Assembly: GCF_018613235.1 (NCBI RefSeq)
Contig: NZ_JAGGQP010000001.1
Location: 28,253-92,252, forward strand
Length of the DNA: 64,000 nucleotides
Source: Bacillus sp. ISL-41
Lineage (GTDB): Bacteria; Bacillota; Bacilli; Bacillales; Cytobacillaceae
Direction: 5' to 3'
Shown here: positions 1-8,229 of the stretch, in pieces
How positions within the stretch are numbered: position 1 is the first letter of the stretch
Layout: each line of letters opens with the position of its first letter
Made by a program: the position numbers and the translations under genes
Notes under the pieces: generated by a model
What the model saw: the letters and a program-made list of their open reading frames with translations, nothing else
Told to the model about the DNA's origin: nothing
Databases searched by the model: none

Positions 1-1427
1 ATCAGCAAACGCAGGTCATTCAGTTCCTTCTCTGTCTGTTTTTCTGCATCCGTCTGAGCCAAACCGTCATATTCCAAACCGCGAATCCTGCGGTATTTCC
101 AGCGCTCTTTTTTCGTCCATTTATCTCCCTGGATGCCATAAGCCAAAACATAATTCTCCAGCACATCCATCTGTTCTCGCATCTTGTTCAGATTCACGCC
201 ATCAGGGAAAAGCAGGTCTGTTTTTACAGCCCGGAAAATCGGCTCATACCGCCAGTTCCCCAAAACTGTTTCAAGGCTGGAACGCACTAGCTCAATCAAT
301 GGATGATGGAGCATATTCCGCTTCTGGTCAATAAAGTAAGGCAGTCCATAATCGTCAAATATCGTTTCAAGTACTTCGCGGTATTCGCTGCCTCTCATCA
401 GTACAGCAATATCGCGGTAACGATAACCATTATCCCTTGCCAGACCGAGGATCTTGCGGGCAACCCCTTCAAGTTCCGCCCTTCTGTTGGCAGCCTGGGC
501 AATATGAATTGCAGCCTCCCCGTTATATCTGACGGCAGGCCTGGAATCGAATTCTCTCTCAAGATGCTTCAGGGATTCATCCTGCCAGCGTCTCTGTTCC
601 GTCAGCACAATCTCTTCTTCTAGCGCATAGCCTTTTGCTTTTATCATGTCATACAGTGTTGAACAGGTTTCTCCTGTTAGCCTGAATAAATGCAGTTCAT
701 CAGGCTGAGTATCTTTGAACCCCTTGTCGACGGGCATAGCGATGGTAACCCTTTTACAATTGCCAATCAGCTGGTCAATGATCATCAATTCAAGGGGCGT
801 GAAACTGTAAAAGCCATCGATGTATACTTCTGCATTTTTTAAATATTGTGAGGCCGGGATTTTCTCGGCCAGCAATTTGAAGTAATCCTCTGAATCGATA
901 TATTTGCCGAATAACTCATCCTCAAATTGTCGATAGACCAGCTCAAGATCATGGATTTTATCCTTCAGCGCTTTATTGCCCGCTGAGCCTTCCTCCATTT
1001 TTCCGGCGAGCTCATCAGGATTGATCGCATAGCGTTTGAATTCGATCAGCATCTGCTCCATCTGCTGGACAAAGCCATTCTTATCCGCTGCCTTTTGGAA
1101 AATTTTCAACTCGTCCTTTTTGTCTTCAATGATTTTGCGGATCATCATGCTGATCCCGACGCTGTCCAAATGCTGGCGAGTATATCCGCCTGTTTCCTGC
1201 AGGATTCTCCATGCTAGGCGAGGAAAGCTGAAAACCTGCGCTCTGATCATGCCCCCAAGTTCAGGGTCAGTGGACAATCTGTATTCGGAGAGGAATGACA
1301 TTTGTTCAGGGACAAGATAAACAATCGGGTCCCCCTGCGGGTCCGAGATGAGCCTGTCCTTAATTTCTTCAATGATCATCTCGGTCTTGCCACTCCCCGA
1401 GCGCCCCAATACTAAACGCACAGACAT
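1..1427 (-). CDS. addB: AddB, helicase-nuclease subunit (N-terminal part, runs off the window)
   Basis: N-terminal ~475 residues of AddB, the subunit of the AddAB (RexAB-type) double-strand-break resection and Chi-recognition complex. The protein opens with a Walker A motif (GRSGSGKT, residues ~8-15) directly after the start, as in AddB, followed by the typical VPEQ and PRLAW-like segments. The ATG at 1425-1427 is preceded by an AAAGGGG ribosome binding site. The 3' end, including the Fe-S cysteine cluster and nuclease domain expected for this family, lies outside the window. addA would be expected next on the left. In B. subtilis addB lies downstream of the yhj genes, which matches the gene order here. 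Identification is from sequence recall and is firm. Confidence 0.96.
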   Translation of the reverse strand, partial: MSVRLVLGRSGSGKTEMIIEEIKDRLISDPQGDPIVYLVPEQMSFLSEYRLSTDPELGGMIRAQVFSFPRLAWRILQETGGYTRQHLDSVGISMMIRKIIEDKKDELKIFQKAADKNGFVQQMEQMLIEFKRYAINPDELAGKMEEGSAGNKALKDKIHDLELVYRQFEDELFGKYIDSEDYFKLLAEKIPASQYLKNAEVYIDGFYSFTPLELMIIDQLIGNCKRVTIAMPVDKGFKDTQPDELHLFRLTGETCSTLYDMIKAKGYALEEEIVLTEQRRWQDESLKHLEREFDSRPAVRYNGEAAIHIAQAANRRAELEGVARKILGLARDNGYRYRDIAVLMRGSEYREVLETIFDDYGLPYFIDQKRNMLHHPLIELVRSSLETVLGNWRYEPIFRAVKTDLLFPDGVNLNKMREQMDVLENYVLAYGIQGDKWTKKERWKYRRIRGLEYDGLAQTDAEKQTEKELNDLRLL

Positions 1428-1480
1428 TTTACTACCCCTTTCTCTATTAAAATATCTATCTCTCTATCACTTTTAAAAAT

Positions 1481-1508
1481 GAAAAAGGCGCTTCATATTC
1501 ATGCGCCT
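1481..1508 (-). terminator. Terminator-like hairpin in the addB 5' leader
   Basis: On the minus strand AGGCGC, an 11-nt loop and GCGCCT are followed by five T. The next gene upstream is divergent (MFS, plus strand), so this is not the end of another minus-strand gene. It sits between the likely addB promoter and addB, which suggests attenuation. Confidence 0.55.
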
Positions 1509-1541
1509 CTACCTACCAAACGATTGTTCTATATATCATTC

Positions 1542-1547
1542 ATTATA
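1542..1547 (-). promoter_or_regulatory. Putative -10 box of addB
   Basis: A perfect TATAAT on the minus strand, about 115 bases upstream of the addB start. The -35 region is weak (TTCCAA at about 18 bases). It lies upstream of the leader hairpin. Confidence 0.4.
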
Positions 1548-1652
1548 CCTTTTTTTCAGGACATTTTGGAAGCAGGAAGCCCGTTAATTTTTCCCAAAAC
1601 AAACTGCAAAATCAGCGGTGCCTGCATATGTTAGTGGTGGCAGGTGATATAC

Positions 1653-2807
1653 ATGAAATCCATGTCCTTTTTTCAGAAGGCTTCCATCCTTCTGACAATC
1701 TGCGCCATCATGGTCGCAAGCAATATTTATACATTGATTCCTATTTACTCCGTTCTTGCGGAAGACCTAATAATCGCCGAATCTCACGTTGTCCTCGCAG
1801 GAGGGCTGTTTACTTTTTTCTACGCCTGCGGTCTGCTGTCATTCGGGCCGGTTTCCGATTTCACAGGCAGAAAGAAAATCCTTGTATTCGGGCTTTTGGC
1901 CTCTGCATTAACGACACTGGCAGTCGGCTTCTCTGTCGGATCCCTCAGTTTGTGGATTGCCCGATCGCTGCAGGGAATCACCCTTGCTACTTTTGCTTCA
2001 GTTGCTTTCGCCTACTCCTATGATATTTTCAATTTTAGGCAGAGGACGATTCTGGTCGTGCTGATCAACACAGGATTTTTAATCGCGGGGATTTTCGGGC
2101 AGGTTGCCAGCGCCTTTCTGGCTGATGTTTTCTCCTGGAATAGCGTCTTCTTTTTCTTCTCAGCACTTTATTTCATTCTATTTGCTGCTGCTTTTTTCCT
2201 GCTGAAAGAATCACCACCGCCTGCGACAGAAAGCAAGCCTTTATGGAAGATCTTTTTTCAATTGCTAAATGAGCCGCGCCTGATGAAATGCTATGTGATT
2301 ACGTTCTCGCTGTTGTTCGCGATTATCGCCTTCTATGATAGTATTGGACGTTTTTTTGACGGCCCTGCCTCAGACCTGCTGATGATCCGGCTGGTTGGAT
2401 TGATTGGGGCATCTCTTTCCCTTTTCACAGGGAAGCTGATCGATCGCTGGGGAGAGTTGCGAACTTTGATGTTCGGTTTGGCCATCGGGTCAACAAGCGC
2501 TTTTATGCTGCTTTTCTTCCATTCCACCGGTGCTTTGATATTCTTTTCCATTTTTTTCGTTTCATCCATTTCACTCGTCATCCCGACCGTCATTACCTTG
2601 ATCGGCTTTTACGGCAGCAGTCAGCGCGCCAAAGCACTGTCGCTCTATTCATTCATCCTGCTGACCGGGGCCAGTCTCGCCCCGCCGGTTGCGGCACTGT
2701 TGCCATTCATCAGTGTCATGATTTTGCTCTCTTCACTATTCATTTTTAATATTGTTCTTTGCATTTTGATTCAAAAAAAGGCATTCCAGACAGCAAAAGC
2801 TGGCTGA
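1653..2807 (+). CDS. MFS transporter (drug/metabolite exporter type)
   Basis: A 384-residue integral membrane protein with about 12 hydrophobic segments and no signal peptide, typical for the major facilitator superfamily. The loop after the second helix carries the MFS signature (GPVSDFTGRKK, residues ~65-75). This suggests a proton-coupled exporter of the multidrug/sugar-efflux group; the substrate cannot be read from sequence. I chose the ATG at 1653 because AGGTGAT lies five bases upstream. An in-frame GTG at 1644 would place the ribosome binding site too close. The gene is monocistronic, divergent from addB, and convergent with the acyl-CoA ligase. Confidence 0.85.
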   Translation: MKSMSFFQKASILLTICAIMVASNIYTLIPIYSVLAEDLIIAESHVVLAGGLFTFFYACGLLSFGPVSDFTGRKKILVFGLLASALTTLAVGFSVGSLSLWIARSLQGITLATFASVAFAYSYDIFNFRQRTILVVLINTGFLIAGIFGQVASAFLADVFSWNSVFFFFSALYFILFAAAFFLLKESPPPATESKPLWKIFFQLLNEPRLMKCYVITFSLLFAIIAFYDSIGRFFDGPASDLLMIRLVGLIGASLSLFTGKLIDRWGELRTLMFGLAIGSTSAFMLLFFHSTGALIFFSIFFVSSISLVIPTVITLIGFYGSSQRAKALSLYSFILLTGASLAPPVAALLPFISVMILLSSLFIFNIVLCILIQKKAFQTAKAG

Positions 2808-2816
2808 AATGCCTTT
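2777..2816. terminator. Bidirectional terminator between MFS gene and acyl-CoA ligase
   Basis: AAAGGCATT-CCAG pairs with CTGG-(ctga)-AATGCCTTT around a 10-nt loop. There are A-runs on the left and T-runs on the right. It overlaps the 3' end of the MFS gene and serves both convergent genes. Confidence 0.8.
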
Positions 2817-2824
2817 CTTTTATT

Positions 2825-4351
2825 TTAGCTGACAGGCTTATGCCCCGATGCAGAAAGCGCATCTTCTTTCAGTTTCTTTTTATCGATTTTGCCTACATGC
2901 GTCTTCGGCATCTGGCCAATGGTATGGATTACTTTCGGCACTTTATAGCCGCCAAGCTTATGCCTGCAATGCATTTTGGCTTCCTGCTCTCCCAAAGCGG
3001 CTCCCTCTTCAAGAACAATGAATGCAGTCACGACTTCTCCCCATTTTTCATCCGGCATTCCGACCACCGCAGCCTCGCGAATCGAAGGATGGGAACAGAG
3101 CCAGTGCTCAATCTCGAGGGGATACACATTTTCACCGCCCGTGATGATCATCTCTTTTTTCCTGCCGACAATATAGTAATAACCATCCTTATCTCTCTTA
3201 GCCAGGTCGCCTGTGTAGAGCCAGCCGTCCTTCAATGTGTCTTTGGTCGCGTTTTTATTTTTCCAGTAAAAAGAAAATGTATGTTTTCCCTGGATGGCAA
3301 GTTCACCGACCTCATCTGCTCCAGCCTCTTGTCCGTCTTCATCCAGAATCCTGATACTATGGAATAACATTGGCTTGCCGACCGATCCCCTTTTTACATC
3401 TGCCTCTGAAGGATCTATGTAAAAATTATTTGGGCCAGCCTCTGTCAGTCCATAGCCCTCCTTGAAGCTCAGGCCTTTCTGTTTATAAGCTTCATAGATT
3501 TCGAGCGGGCACGGTGCACCCCCTGATAAAAATAGCTTTAGATTCTTGAATTCCGCCTTCTGAAAGAAATCTGATTTTACAAGCATATGGTGCATTGTAG
3601 GCACCAAAAGCACAATACTGGATTTAAACCTTATCATATTTTCGATAGCTTTATCGGGGGTAAAGTCGTTTGCCAGTACGACTTTTCCTCCTGCCATCAG
3701 GATAGGGATTGAAAGAGCGTTCAAACCGCCTGTATGGAATAGAGGCAAATACGTTACCGTCGTGTCCTCGTTCGTCAGATTCCAGCTGGCGATTGTGGAA
3801 AGGCTGTTCCAGACGATTGCCCGATGTGACAGAACCGCTCCTTTGGGCTTTCCTGTGGTTCCGCCTGTATAAATCATCGCAAGTGGATCTTCCTCCTCCA
3901 CATTTGTCTCTGCAGTATCCAACTGTCCAAGTTTTGCTTCAAATAGCTGATCGTATCGTGAACCATTGATTTGAATACAACGGTCTTCTTCATCCCAAAT
4001 CATTGTCACTTCTTTTGTAAAATTGGAATGGAACGCCAGCAGTCTAGGCTCACAGTCCTTTATAATATATGCCAGCTCATCGAGGGACAGCCTCCAGTTC
4101 AGCGGCACAAAAATGGCGCCGATCTTTCCGCAGGCAAACAGCAAATCAAAGTAGCTGATCCCGTTCGGCGCAAGCAGTGCAACCCTGTCGCCTTTTTTGA
4201 CACCCTTTTCACCCAGCCACGCTGCGATTGCTTTAGCCCGATCATTGACTTCCCTAAAAGACCAATCCTGATCTGTCCCTGCATCGGCAATCGCAGCTGC
4301 ATCCGGTGTCAATCCCGCTCTAGATTCAAGCCAGTCGAGCTCCCACCTCAC
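2825..4351 (-). CDS. AMP-forming acyl-CoA ligase
   Basis: A 508-residue member of the ANL superfamily, which activates a carboxylic acid to the acyl-adenylate and then the CoA thioester. The P-loop motif [11 protein letters not shown] is at residues ~161-171. The YTGD hinge motif, the GRKKEMI core motif and a C-terminal GKIDKKKL segment with the catalytic lysine are all present. The start is GTG at 4351, six bases after AGAAGGAGA. The acid is unknown; length and motifs fit medium/long-chain fatty acids or an aryl acid. It lies just beyond the Liv-type operon in the same direction but behind two terminators, so it may supply CoA esters to that pathway without being cotranscribed. It is not lcfB, which is at 30.6 kb. 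Confidence 0.88.
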   Translation of the reverse strand: MRWELDWLESRAGLTPDAAAIADAGTDQDWSFREVNDRAKAIAAWLGEKGVKKGDRVALLAPNGISYFDLLFACGKIGAIFVPLNWRLSLDELAYIIKDCEPRLLAFHSNFTKEVTMIWDEEDRCIQINGSRYDQLFEAKLGQLDTAETNVEEEDPLAMIYTGGTTGKPKGAVLSHRAIVWNSLSTIASWNLTNEDTTVTYLPLFHTGGLNALSIPILMAGGKVVLANDFTPDKAIENMIRFKSSIVLLVPTMHHMLVKSDFFQKAEFKNLKLFLSGGAPCPLEIYEAYKQKGLSFKEGYGLTEAGPNNFYIDPSEADVKRGSVGKPMLFHSIRILDEDGQEAGADEVGELAIQGKHTFSFYWKNKNATKDTLKDGWLYTGDLAKRDKDGYYYIVGRKKEMIITGGENVYPLEIEHWLCSHPSIREAAVVGMPDEKWGEVVTAFIVLEEGAALGEQEAKMHCRHKLGGYKVPKVIHTIGQMPKTHVGKIDKKKLKEDALSASGHKPVS

Positions 4352-4407
4352 CGCAATCTCTCCTTCTCTCGTCTTGATGGATTCATTTTAGAAGATGGGA
4401 GTTACAG

Positions 4408-4481
4408 GATAGTTACATAAGTAAAAGACACCACAGCATTAGCTGATAGTTACATAAGTAAAAGGCACCACAGCATTAGCT
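4408..4481. repeat. 37-bp direct tandem duplication
   Basis: Two adjacent 37-bp copies (4408-4444 and 4445-4481) differ at one base. The second copy contributes the left arm of the terminator at 4464-4489. Confidence 0.9.
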
Positions 4482-4489
4482 ATGGTGCC
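4464..4489 (-). terminator. Terminator of the 4497-4832 gene
   Basis: GGCACCA, a 12-nt loop and TGGTGCC, followed on the minus strand by TTTTACTT. The duplicated upstream half-site lacks the pairing arm. Confidence 0.7.
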
Positions 4490-4496
4490 AAAAGTT

Positions 4497-4832
4497 TTAT
4501 ATGCCCCTCAACTCATCTTCTGTAAATAACCCCATGCTTTTCACGTGATTCCTTGCTTCAGCATCACCCAGTTTGTAGACCATCGCATAAATTTCCTTCA
4601 TCGCAAAGTCATATTCAGCATGTTCACGGTCCGGGTCCTTGAAAGGATGCAGATGGGAATTTCCGTATGTTGCCCAATCTGCTTTATAGTTTATTTCCAG
4701 GTATTCGCGCAGATCCTTGATTTCTTCTCCTGTGGCAATCAACGTGAATAAATGGCCCTCCGGCTCAGCCGCCGTGTCCAGCACTTCGCCGCTTTCTATA
4801 TTAAAGTAGTATTTTTGCTTTGTTTCTTCCAT
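4497..4832 (-). CDS. Conserved hypothetical protein, 111 aa
   Basis: A small soluble acidic protein beginning MEETKQKYYFN. I do not recognise a named family. It contains a repeated acidic/aromatic pattern and several His residues (GNSHLHPFKD), with no signal peptide or membrane segment. The chosen ATG at 4832 follows GGATGAGGTG by about six bases. An in-frame ATG ten codons upstream (4862) has no good ribosome binding site. It is monocistronic, with a terminator just downstream and the 21-bp repeat array upstream. Confidence 0.7.
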   Translation of the reverse strand: MEETKQKYYFNIESGEVLDTAAEPEGHLFTLIATGEEIKDLREYLEINYKADWATYGNSHLHPFKDPDREHAEYDFAMKEIYAMVYKLGDAEARNHVKSMGLFTEDELRGI

Positions 4833-4986
4833 GTACAGCACCTCATCCTTTTTTAATACCATTTACCACTTTTGGTTGGGAGTTAACCCCTAAAGTGATA
4901 ATCGGCGGACTGAAAAGGTTGAAAGTGTAATGCATTTTTGGTATTTTAAAGCACCTTTTGGCCGATAACAGTGGGAACAATTAGTT

Positions 4987-5267
4987 TTAATACCAGTTGG
5001 AGGAGATTTAATATCAGTTGACGCAATTTTAATACCAGTTAGAGGAGATTCAATATCAGTTGACGCAATTTTAATACCAGTTAGGAGGTTTTTCACGGTT
5101 TGAAGATTTATTTAAACGGTTGGGACGATTTATTTAACGGTTAGCTCGAATTTTTATACGGTTGGGATGATTTATTTAACGGTTGCACCCTATATTCCTC
5201 GCTGGCCAACTTTTATTTCCGGTTGGAAGGGATTTATTCCCGGTTGGGGCAGTTTTATTCCCGGTTA
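4987..5267. repeat. Intergenic 21-bp tandem array (array A)
   Basis: About 13 degenerate units, each with a CAGTT or CGGTT core. The cores recur at 4994, 5015, 5036, 5057, 5078, 5096, 5117, 5138, 5159, 5180, 5220, 5241 and 5262: steps of 21 except one of 18 and one of 40. The flanking bases drift from ACCAGTTGG on the left through AACGGTTGG to CCCGGTTGG on the right. It fills the gap between the end of the dehydrogenase gene and the small hypothetical gene. No credible coding frame. Confidence 0.9.
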
Positions 5268-5323
5268 AAAAATTAACTCTCAGAAAAAAATCATTCCCCC
5301 TTTCCCCACACTACCCAAAATAA

Positions 5324-5348
5324 AAAAGCGCAGCAAGTGTGCGCTTTT
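5324..5348 (-). terminator. Terminator of the Liv/thiolase operon
   Basis: AAAAGCGCA, a short loop and TGCGCTTTT, followed on the minus strand by T-runs. It lies six bases after the dehydrogenase stop codon. Confidence 0.85.
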
Positions 5349-5353
5349 CAAAA

Positions 5354-6094
5354 TCACATCATAATCCCGCCATCTACATGGAGGGTGGTACCGTTTACAT
5401 ATTTGGACTCGTCTGAGGCGAGGAACAAATAAGCATTGGCAATGTCCTCTGGCATACCGAGCCTGCCAAGGGGAACGAGCATCTTCATTTGTTCAATCAC
5501 TTTGTCCGGCACTGCGGCGGTCATTCCCGTTTCAATGAATCCAGGTGCGACGGCATTAACATTGATGCCTTTGCGGCCGAGTTCCTTTGCCCATGTTTTC
5601 GTCATCCCGACGACTCCCGCTTTGGTCGCTGCGTAGTTTGTCTGGCCTACATTGCCGTATATCCCGGAAACGGAAGATGTATTAATGATTCTTCCTGATC
5701 CTTGCTGGACCATCGCCGGCACAACTGCCTGTGCGCAATTGAATACGCCAGTCAGGTTAACATCAACGACTTTTTGAAAGTCCTCAGCCGCAAGCTTGTG
5801 AAGCATCCCATCCCTTGTGATGCCTGCATTATTTATTAAAATATCAATTTTACCAAAATGGCCAAGAACGTTTTGGACCAACGTTTCAACACTGGACCTG
5901 TCAGCAACGTTCACCTGAAAAAAAGCGACGTCATAGCCCTCAGCAGACAATTCAGCTGCGCGCTGCGAACCTGTTTCCTCATCAAAGTCCCCCATGGCAA
6001 CCCTGGCGCCTTCACGGGCAAAAGTCTTTGCTGCAGCAAGCCCGATTCCGTTCGCTGCACCTGTAATAATCGCTACTTTATCTTTCAATCTCAT
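5354..6094 (-). CDS. Short-chain dehydrogenase, FabG-like 3-oxoacyl reductase
   Basis: A 246-residue classical SDR. It has the NAD(P)-binding TGAANGIG (residues 11-18), NNAG (88-91), a catalytic serine near 141 and YAATK (Tyr154, Lys158). The C-terminal VDGG is also typical. Family members reduce 3-oxoacyl-ACP or -CoA, or oxidise 3-hydroxyacyl-CoA. It is the last gene of the operon starting at livK, 12 bases after the hydrolase stop, with GGAAGGTG upstream. Its place beside a thiolase-fold enzyme and a hydrolase suggests a role in breakdown of the imported acid, not in general fatty-acid synthesis. A housekeeping fabG is expected elsewhere. Confidence 0.88.
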   Translation of the reverse strand: MRLKDKVAIITGAANGIGLAAAKTFAREGARVAMGDFDEETGSQRAAELSAEGYDVAFFQVNVADRSSVETLVQNVLGHFGKIDILINNAGITRDGMLHKLAAEDFQKVVDVNLTGVFNCAQAVVPAMVQQGSGRIINTSSVSGIYGNVGQTNYAATKAGVVGMTKTWAKELGRKGINVNAVAPGFIETGMTAAVPDKVIEQMKMLVPLGRLGMPEDIANAYLFLASDESKYVNGTTLHVDGGIMM

Positions 6095-6106
6095 AAAAAC
6101 ACCTTC

Positions 6107-7009
6107 CTACTCTGCTAAAAATCCTTCAATATGCCTCAATAGCTGATCCAGGTCATCCACTAATGGCGAGTGGCCGCAATCCTTCAATTCCACAAACCTT
6201 GCACGCCCCCCAAAGTCCTCGACAATTTCATCTGCCATCCTCTCTGTAACAACGAGATCCCGGTCACCCCGGAGCACAAGCACAGGAATCTGAATGTCCT
6301 TCACCTGGTCTGTTCCATCCTTCAACCCATTATTGACGGGACTGATATTAAACGTATTAAGAGAATGGTAGACTTCAGCCAGATTGCGCTGTGTCAGCAT
6401 ATCATCAACATATTCGTCATAATGCCGTTCTTCCGGCTGACGATTGGTATAAATCAACATATTCCACATTGCCTTTAGAAATCCTCTATTTAGCTGGTCA
6501 TAGGCTGTCTGGACGGCAATCGTTTTACCAGCATCTCCTTTAACATCTTCATAAGTAACCAGCCGGTTGTTAACATCCGGCAGACCTTCTTCACTCGTCC
6601 CGAAGAACGGATATCCTCTTGTTGATGCTGAGGCGAGCAGCACGAGTTTCTCGCAATATCCCGGATAATCAGCAGCGAACTGCATGCCTACCGCTCCTCC
6701 CGTCGACCATCCGACAAGTGCAAAATCGTTCAATCCAATTACATCGACAAACATTTTTAGATCATCAGAAAAATCCTTGATTGACATGATTGGCCTATGA
6801 TAGCTGGATTCACCGAATCCCCGCAGGTCAAGCGCGAAAATTTTATACTCGGGGTGAATCTGATCAATCAGCAAGTCCCAATGCTTGGACGATGTCATGT
6901 TACCATGGATCAATAACACATTTTTGGTTCCGCCATCCCGCTCCCTATAAGCGATTGTCTCCCCATTTGGCAAGCCAACCTTCTTCATTTCCACTGCCGT
7001 TTTTTCCAT
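6107..7009 (-). CDS. Alpha/beta-fold hydrolase
   Basis: A 300-residue alpha/beta hydrolase with the oxyanion HGN (residues 35-37), the nucleophile elbow GWSTGG (Ser102), an RGDRD acid loop and a GHSP histidine near the C-terminus, so the triad is complete. Likely an esterase, thioesterase, lactonase or C-C hydrolase; the substrate is not evident. The ATG at 7009 overlaps the stop codon of the thiolase-fold gene (TAATG), which points to translational coupling. A longer reading from 7030 exists but has no matching ribosome binding site. Part of the Liv operon. Confidence 0.85.
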   Translation of the reverse strand: MEKTAVEMKKVGLPNGETIAYRERDGGTKNVLLIHGNMTSSKHWDLLIDQIHPEYKIFALDLRGFGESSYHRPIMSIKDFSDDLKMFVDVIGLNDFALVGWSTGGAVGMQFAADYPGYCEKLVLLASASTRGYPFFGTSEEGLPDVNNRLVTYEDVKGDAGKTIAVQTAYDQLNRGFLKAMWNMLIYTNRQPEERHYDEYVDDMLTQRNLAEVYHSLNTFNISPVNNGLKDGTDQVKDIQIPVLVLRGDRDLVVTERMADEIVEDFGGRARFVELKDCGHSPLVDDLDQLLRHIEGFLAE

Positions 7010-8025
7010 TACAGCACACCCTTTCCCCAAACAATAGTCGTTGCTCCCCAGGCATAGCCGATCCCGGCACTGACTAGAACGACAACATCTCCGTCTTTTA
7101 ACTTTCCTGCCTTTTCTGCCAATTCCAGAGACAGGATCTGGTCAATCTGTCCGATGTGCCCATAGTCTTCGAGGTAGATGGAGTTTTCTTCCGATAAACC
7201 CAGCTCCCCCAATACATAATCATGTGCAGACCTCTTCATGTGAAGCATTCCGATGTAGGAAATGTCCTTTTCGGAAAATCCGCTATTCTCCACGGACCGC
7301 CGGATGACCTTTAAAAAATTGCCCATCGACTTTTGCTCGAGCCGCTCCTTCATTCCCTTCGGATCAAGAACATCAAGCTGGTACAGGCCTTGTGCCAGAT
7401 TTTCCGCAGAAATCGGATTTTTTGTTCCTCCGGCAACAACGACGACATCCTCTGAAAAAGATCCATCCGTAATCATTTCTGTTTCCAGCAACACGTTCTT
7501 GCCATGGCCCTTTTGCAGGATAATCGCACCTCCGCCTGCCCCAAGATTGTACATGAACCGTGTTCTCGGATTCTGGTAATCTATAAAATCTCCATTGCGA
7601 TAGCCCCCGGCAAGGAGAACGGTATTGATTCCCGAATCAGAGAGCATCATCCCTTTCGCCAACTTCAGTGCCATCACAGTCGTTCCGCATCTTAAGGCCG
7701 TATCGAAGGCCCAGGCATTCTTGGCGCCAATTTCCTCCTGCAGCTTGATGCCGGCTGTCCATAATGGATACTCCTTGTACTCCTCGCCTATATAGATGAC
7801 CAGGTCAATGTCCAGCGGATCCAGGTTTGCTTTTTCCAATGCCATTCTTGCAGCTTTTATTCCCATCTCACATGTATGGTCTTCCGGGCCGGGCACCGGC
7901 TTTTTCCTGATACCCATTTTTTCTTCCACAACTTGTTCGGGAATTCCTGCCAACCGGGCAATTTCCGCTCCGGTGACATAGGTTTCGGGAAGATAGACTC
8001 CCGTACTAACAATGCCAATCTGCAT
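7009..8025 (-). CDS. Thiolase-superfamily (KAS III / FabH-like) acyl synthase
   Basis: A 338-residue protein of the FabH-like thiolase fold. The nucleophilic cysteine is at ~113 (ALRCGTT), the first active-site histidine at ~262 (LHMKR, in place of the FabH HQAN), and a DYGHIGQ segment at ~288-294 lies where FabH has GN. The triad therefore reads Cys-His-His, not Cys-His-Asn. It could condense, cleave or transfer acyl groups on CoA; it is unlikely to be the housekeeping FabH. I chose the ATG at 8025, six bases from GAGGGGGG. The ATG at 8031 lies almost on the ribosome binding site. Fifth gene after livK's transport partners. Confidence 0.82.
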   Translation of the reverse strand: MQIGIVSTGVYLPETYVTGAEIARLAGIPEQVVEEKMGIRKKPVPGPEDHTCEMGIKAARMALEKANLDPLDIDLVIYIGEEYKEYPLWTAGIKLQEEIGAKNAWAFDTALRCGTTVMALKLAKGMMLSDSGINTVLLAGGYRNGDFIDYQNPRTRFMYNLGAGGGAIILQKGHGKNVLLETEMITDGSFSEDVVVVAGGTKNPISAENLAQGLYQLDVLDPKGMKERLEQKSMGNFLKVIRRSVENSGFSEKDISYIGMLHMKRSAHDYVLGELGLSEENSIYLEDYGHIGQIDQILSLELAEKAGKLKDGDVVVLVSAGIGYAWGATTIVWGKGVL

Positions 8026-8049
8026 CTTCATCCCCCCTCAAAAAACGGT

Positions 8050-8229
8050 CTATGATTCACCAACAATTTCCTTAATAAATTTCATTGCCGACTCCAAGGA
8101 ATCAAACACTGCTTCTTTTTCTTCCTGCACATGCGTTACCTTGACTCTCCAGTATTTTCTGCTGCTGTCCATTTCGATGTCCGTGAGCTGGAAGCGGAGG
8201 ACGAATGAAGTAACTTGCTTTGTTTCCAT
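8050..8229 (-). CDS. Small hypothetical protein, 59 aa, coupled to livM
   Basis: Sequence begins METKQVTSF and ends EIVGES. It is soluble with mixed charge, with a central DIEMDSSRKYWRVKV stretch and a C-terminal amphipathic helix. I recognise no family. Its ATG overlaps the livM stop (TGATG) with GGGAGATT upstream, and it precedes the thiolase-fold gene by about 25 bases, so it is a true member of the operon. A small binding or regulatory partner of the downstream enzymes is a guess. Confidence 0.72.
   Translation of the reverse strand: METKQVTSFVLRFQLTDIEMDSSRKYWRVKVTHVQEEKEAVFDSLESAMKFIKEIVGES

Noticed and set aside
3971..4420. 149-codon plus-strand frame over the acyl-CoA ligase gene
   Set aside because: Antisense shadow of a gene with full family motifs; no ribosome binding site and no recognisable protein features.
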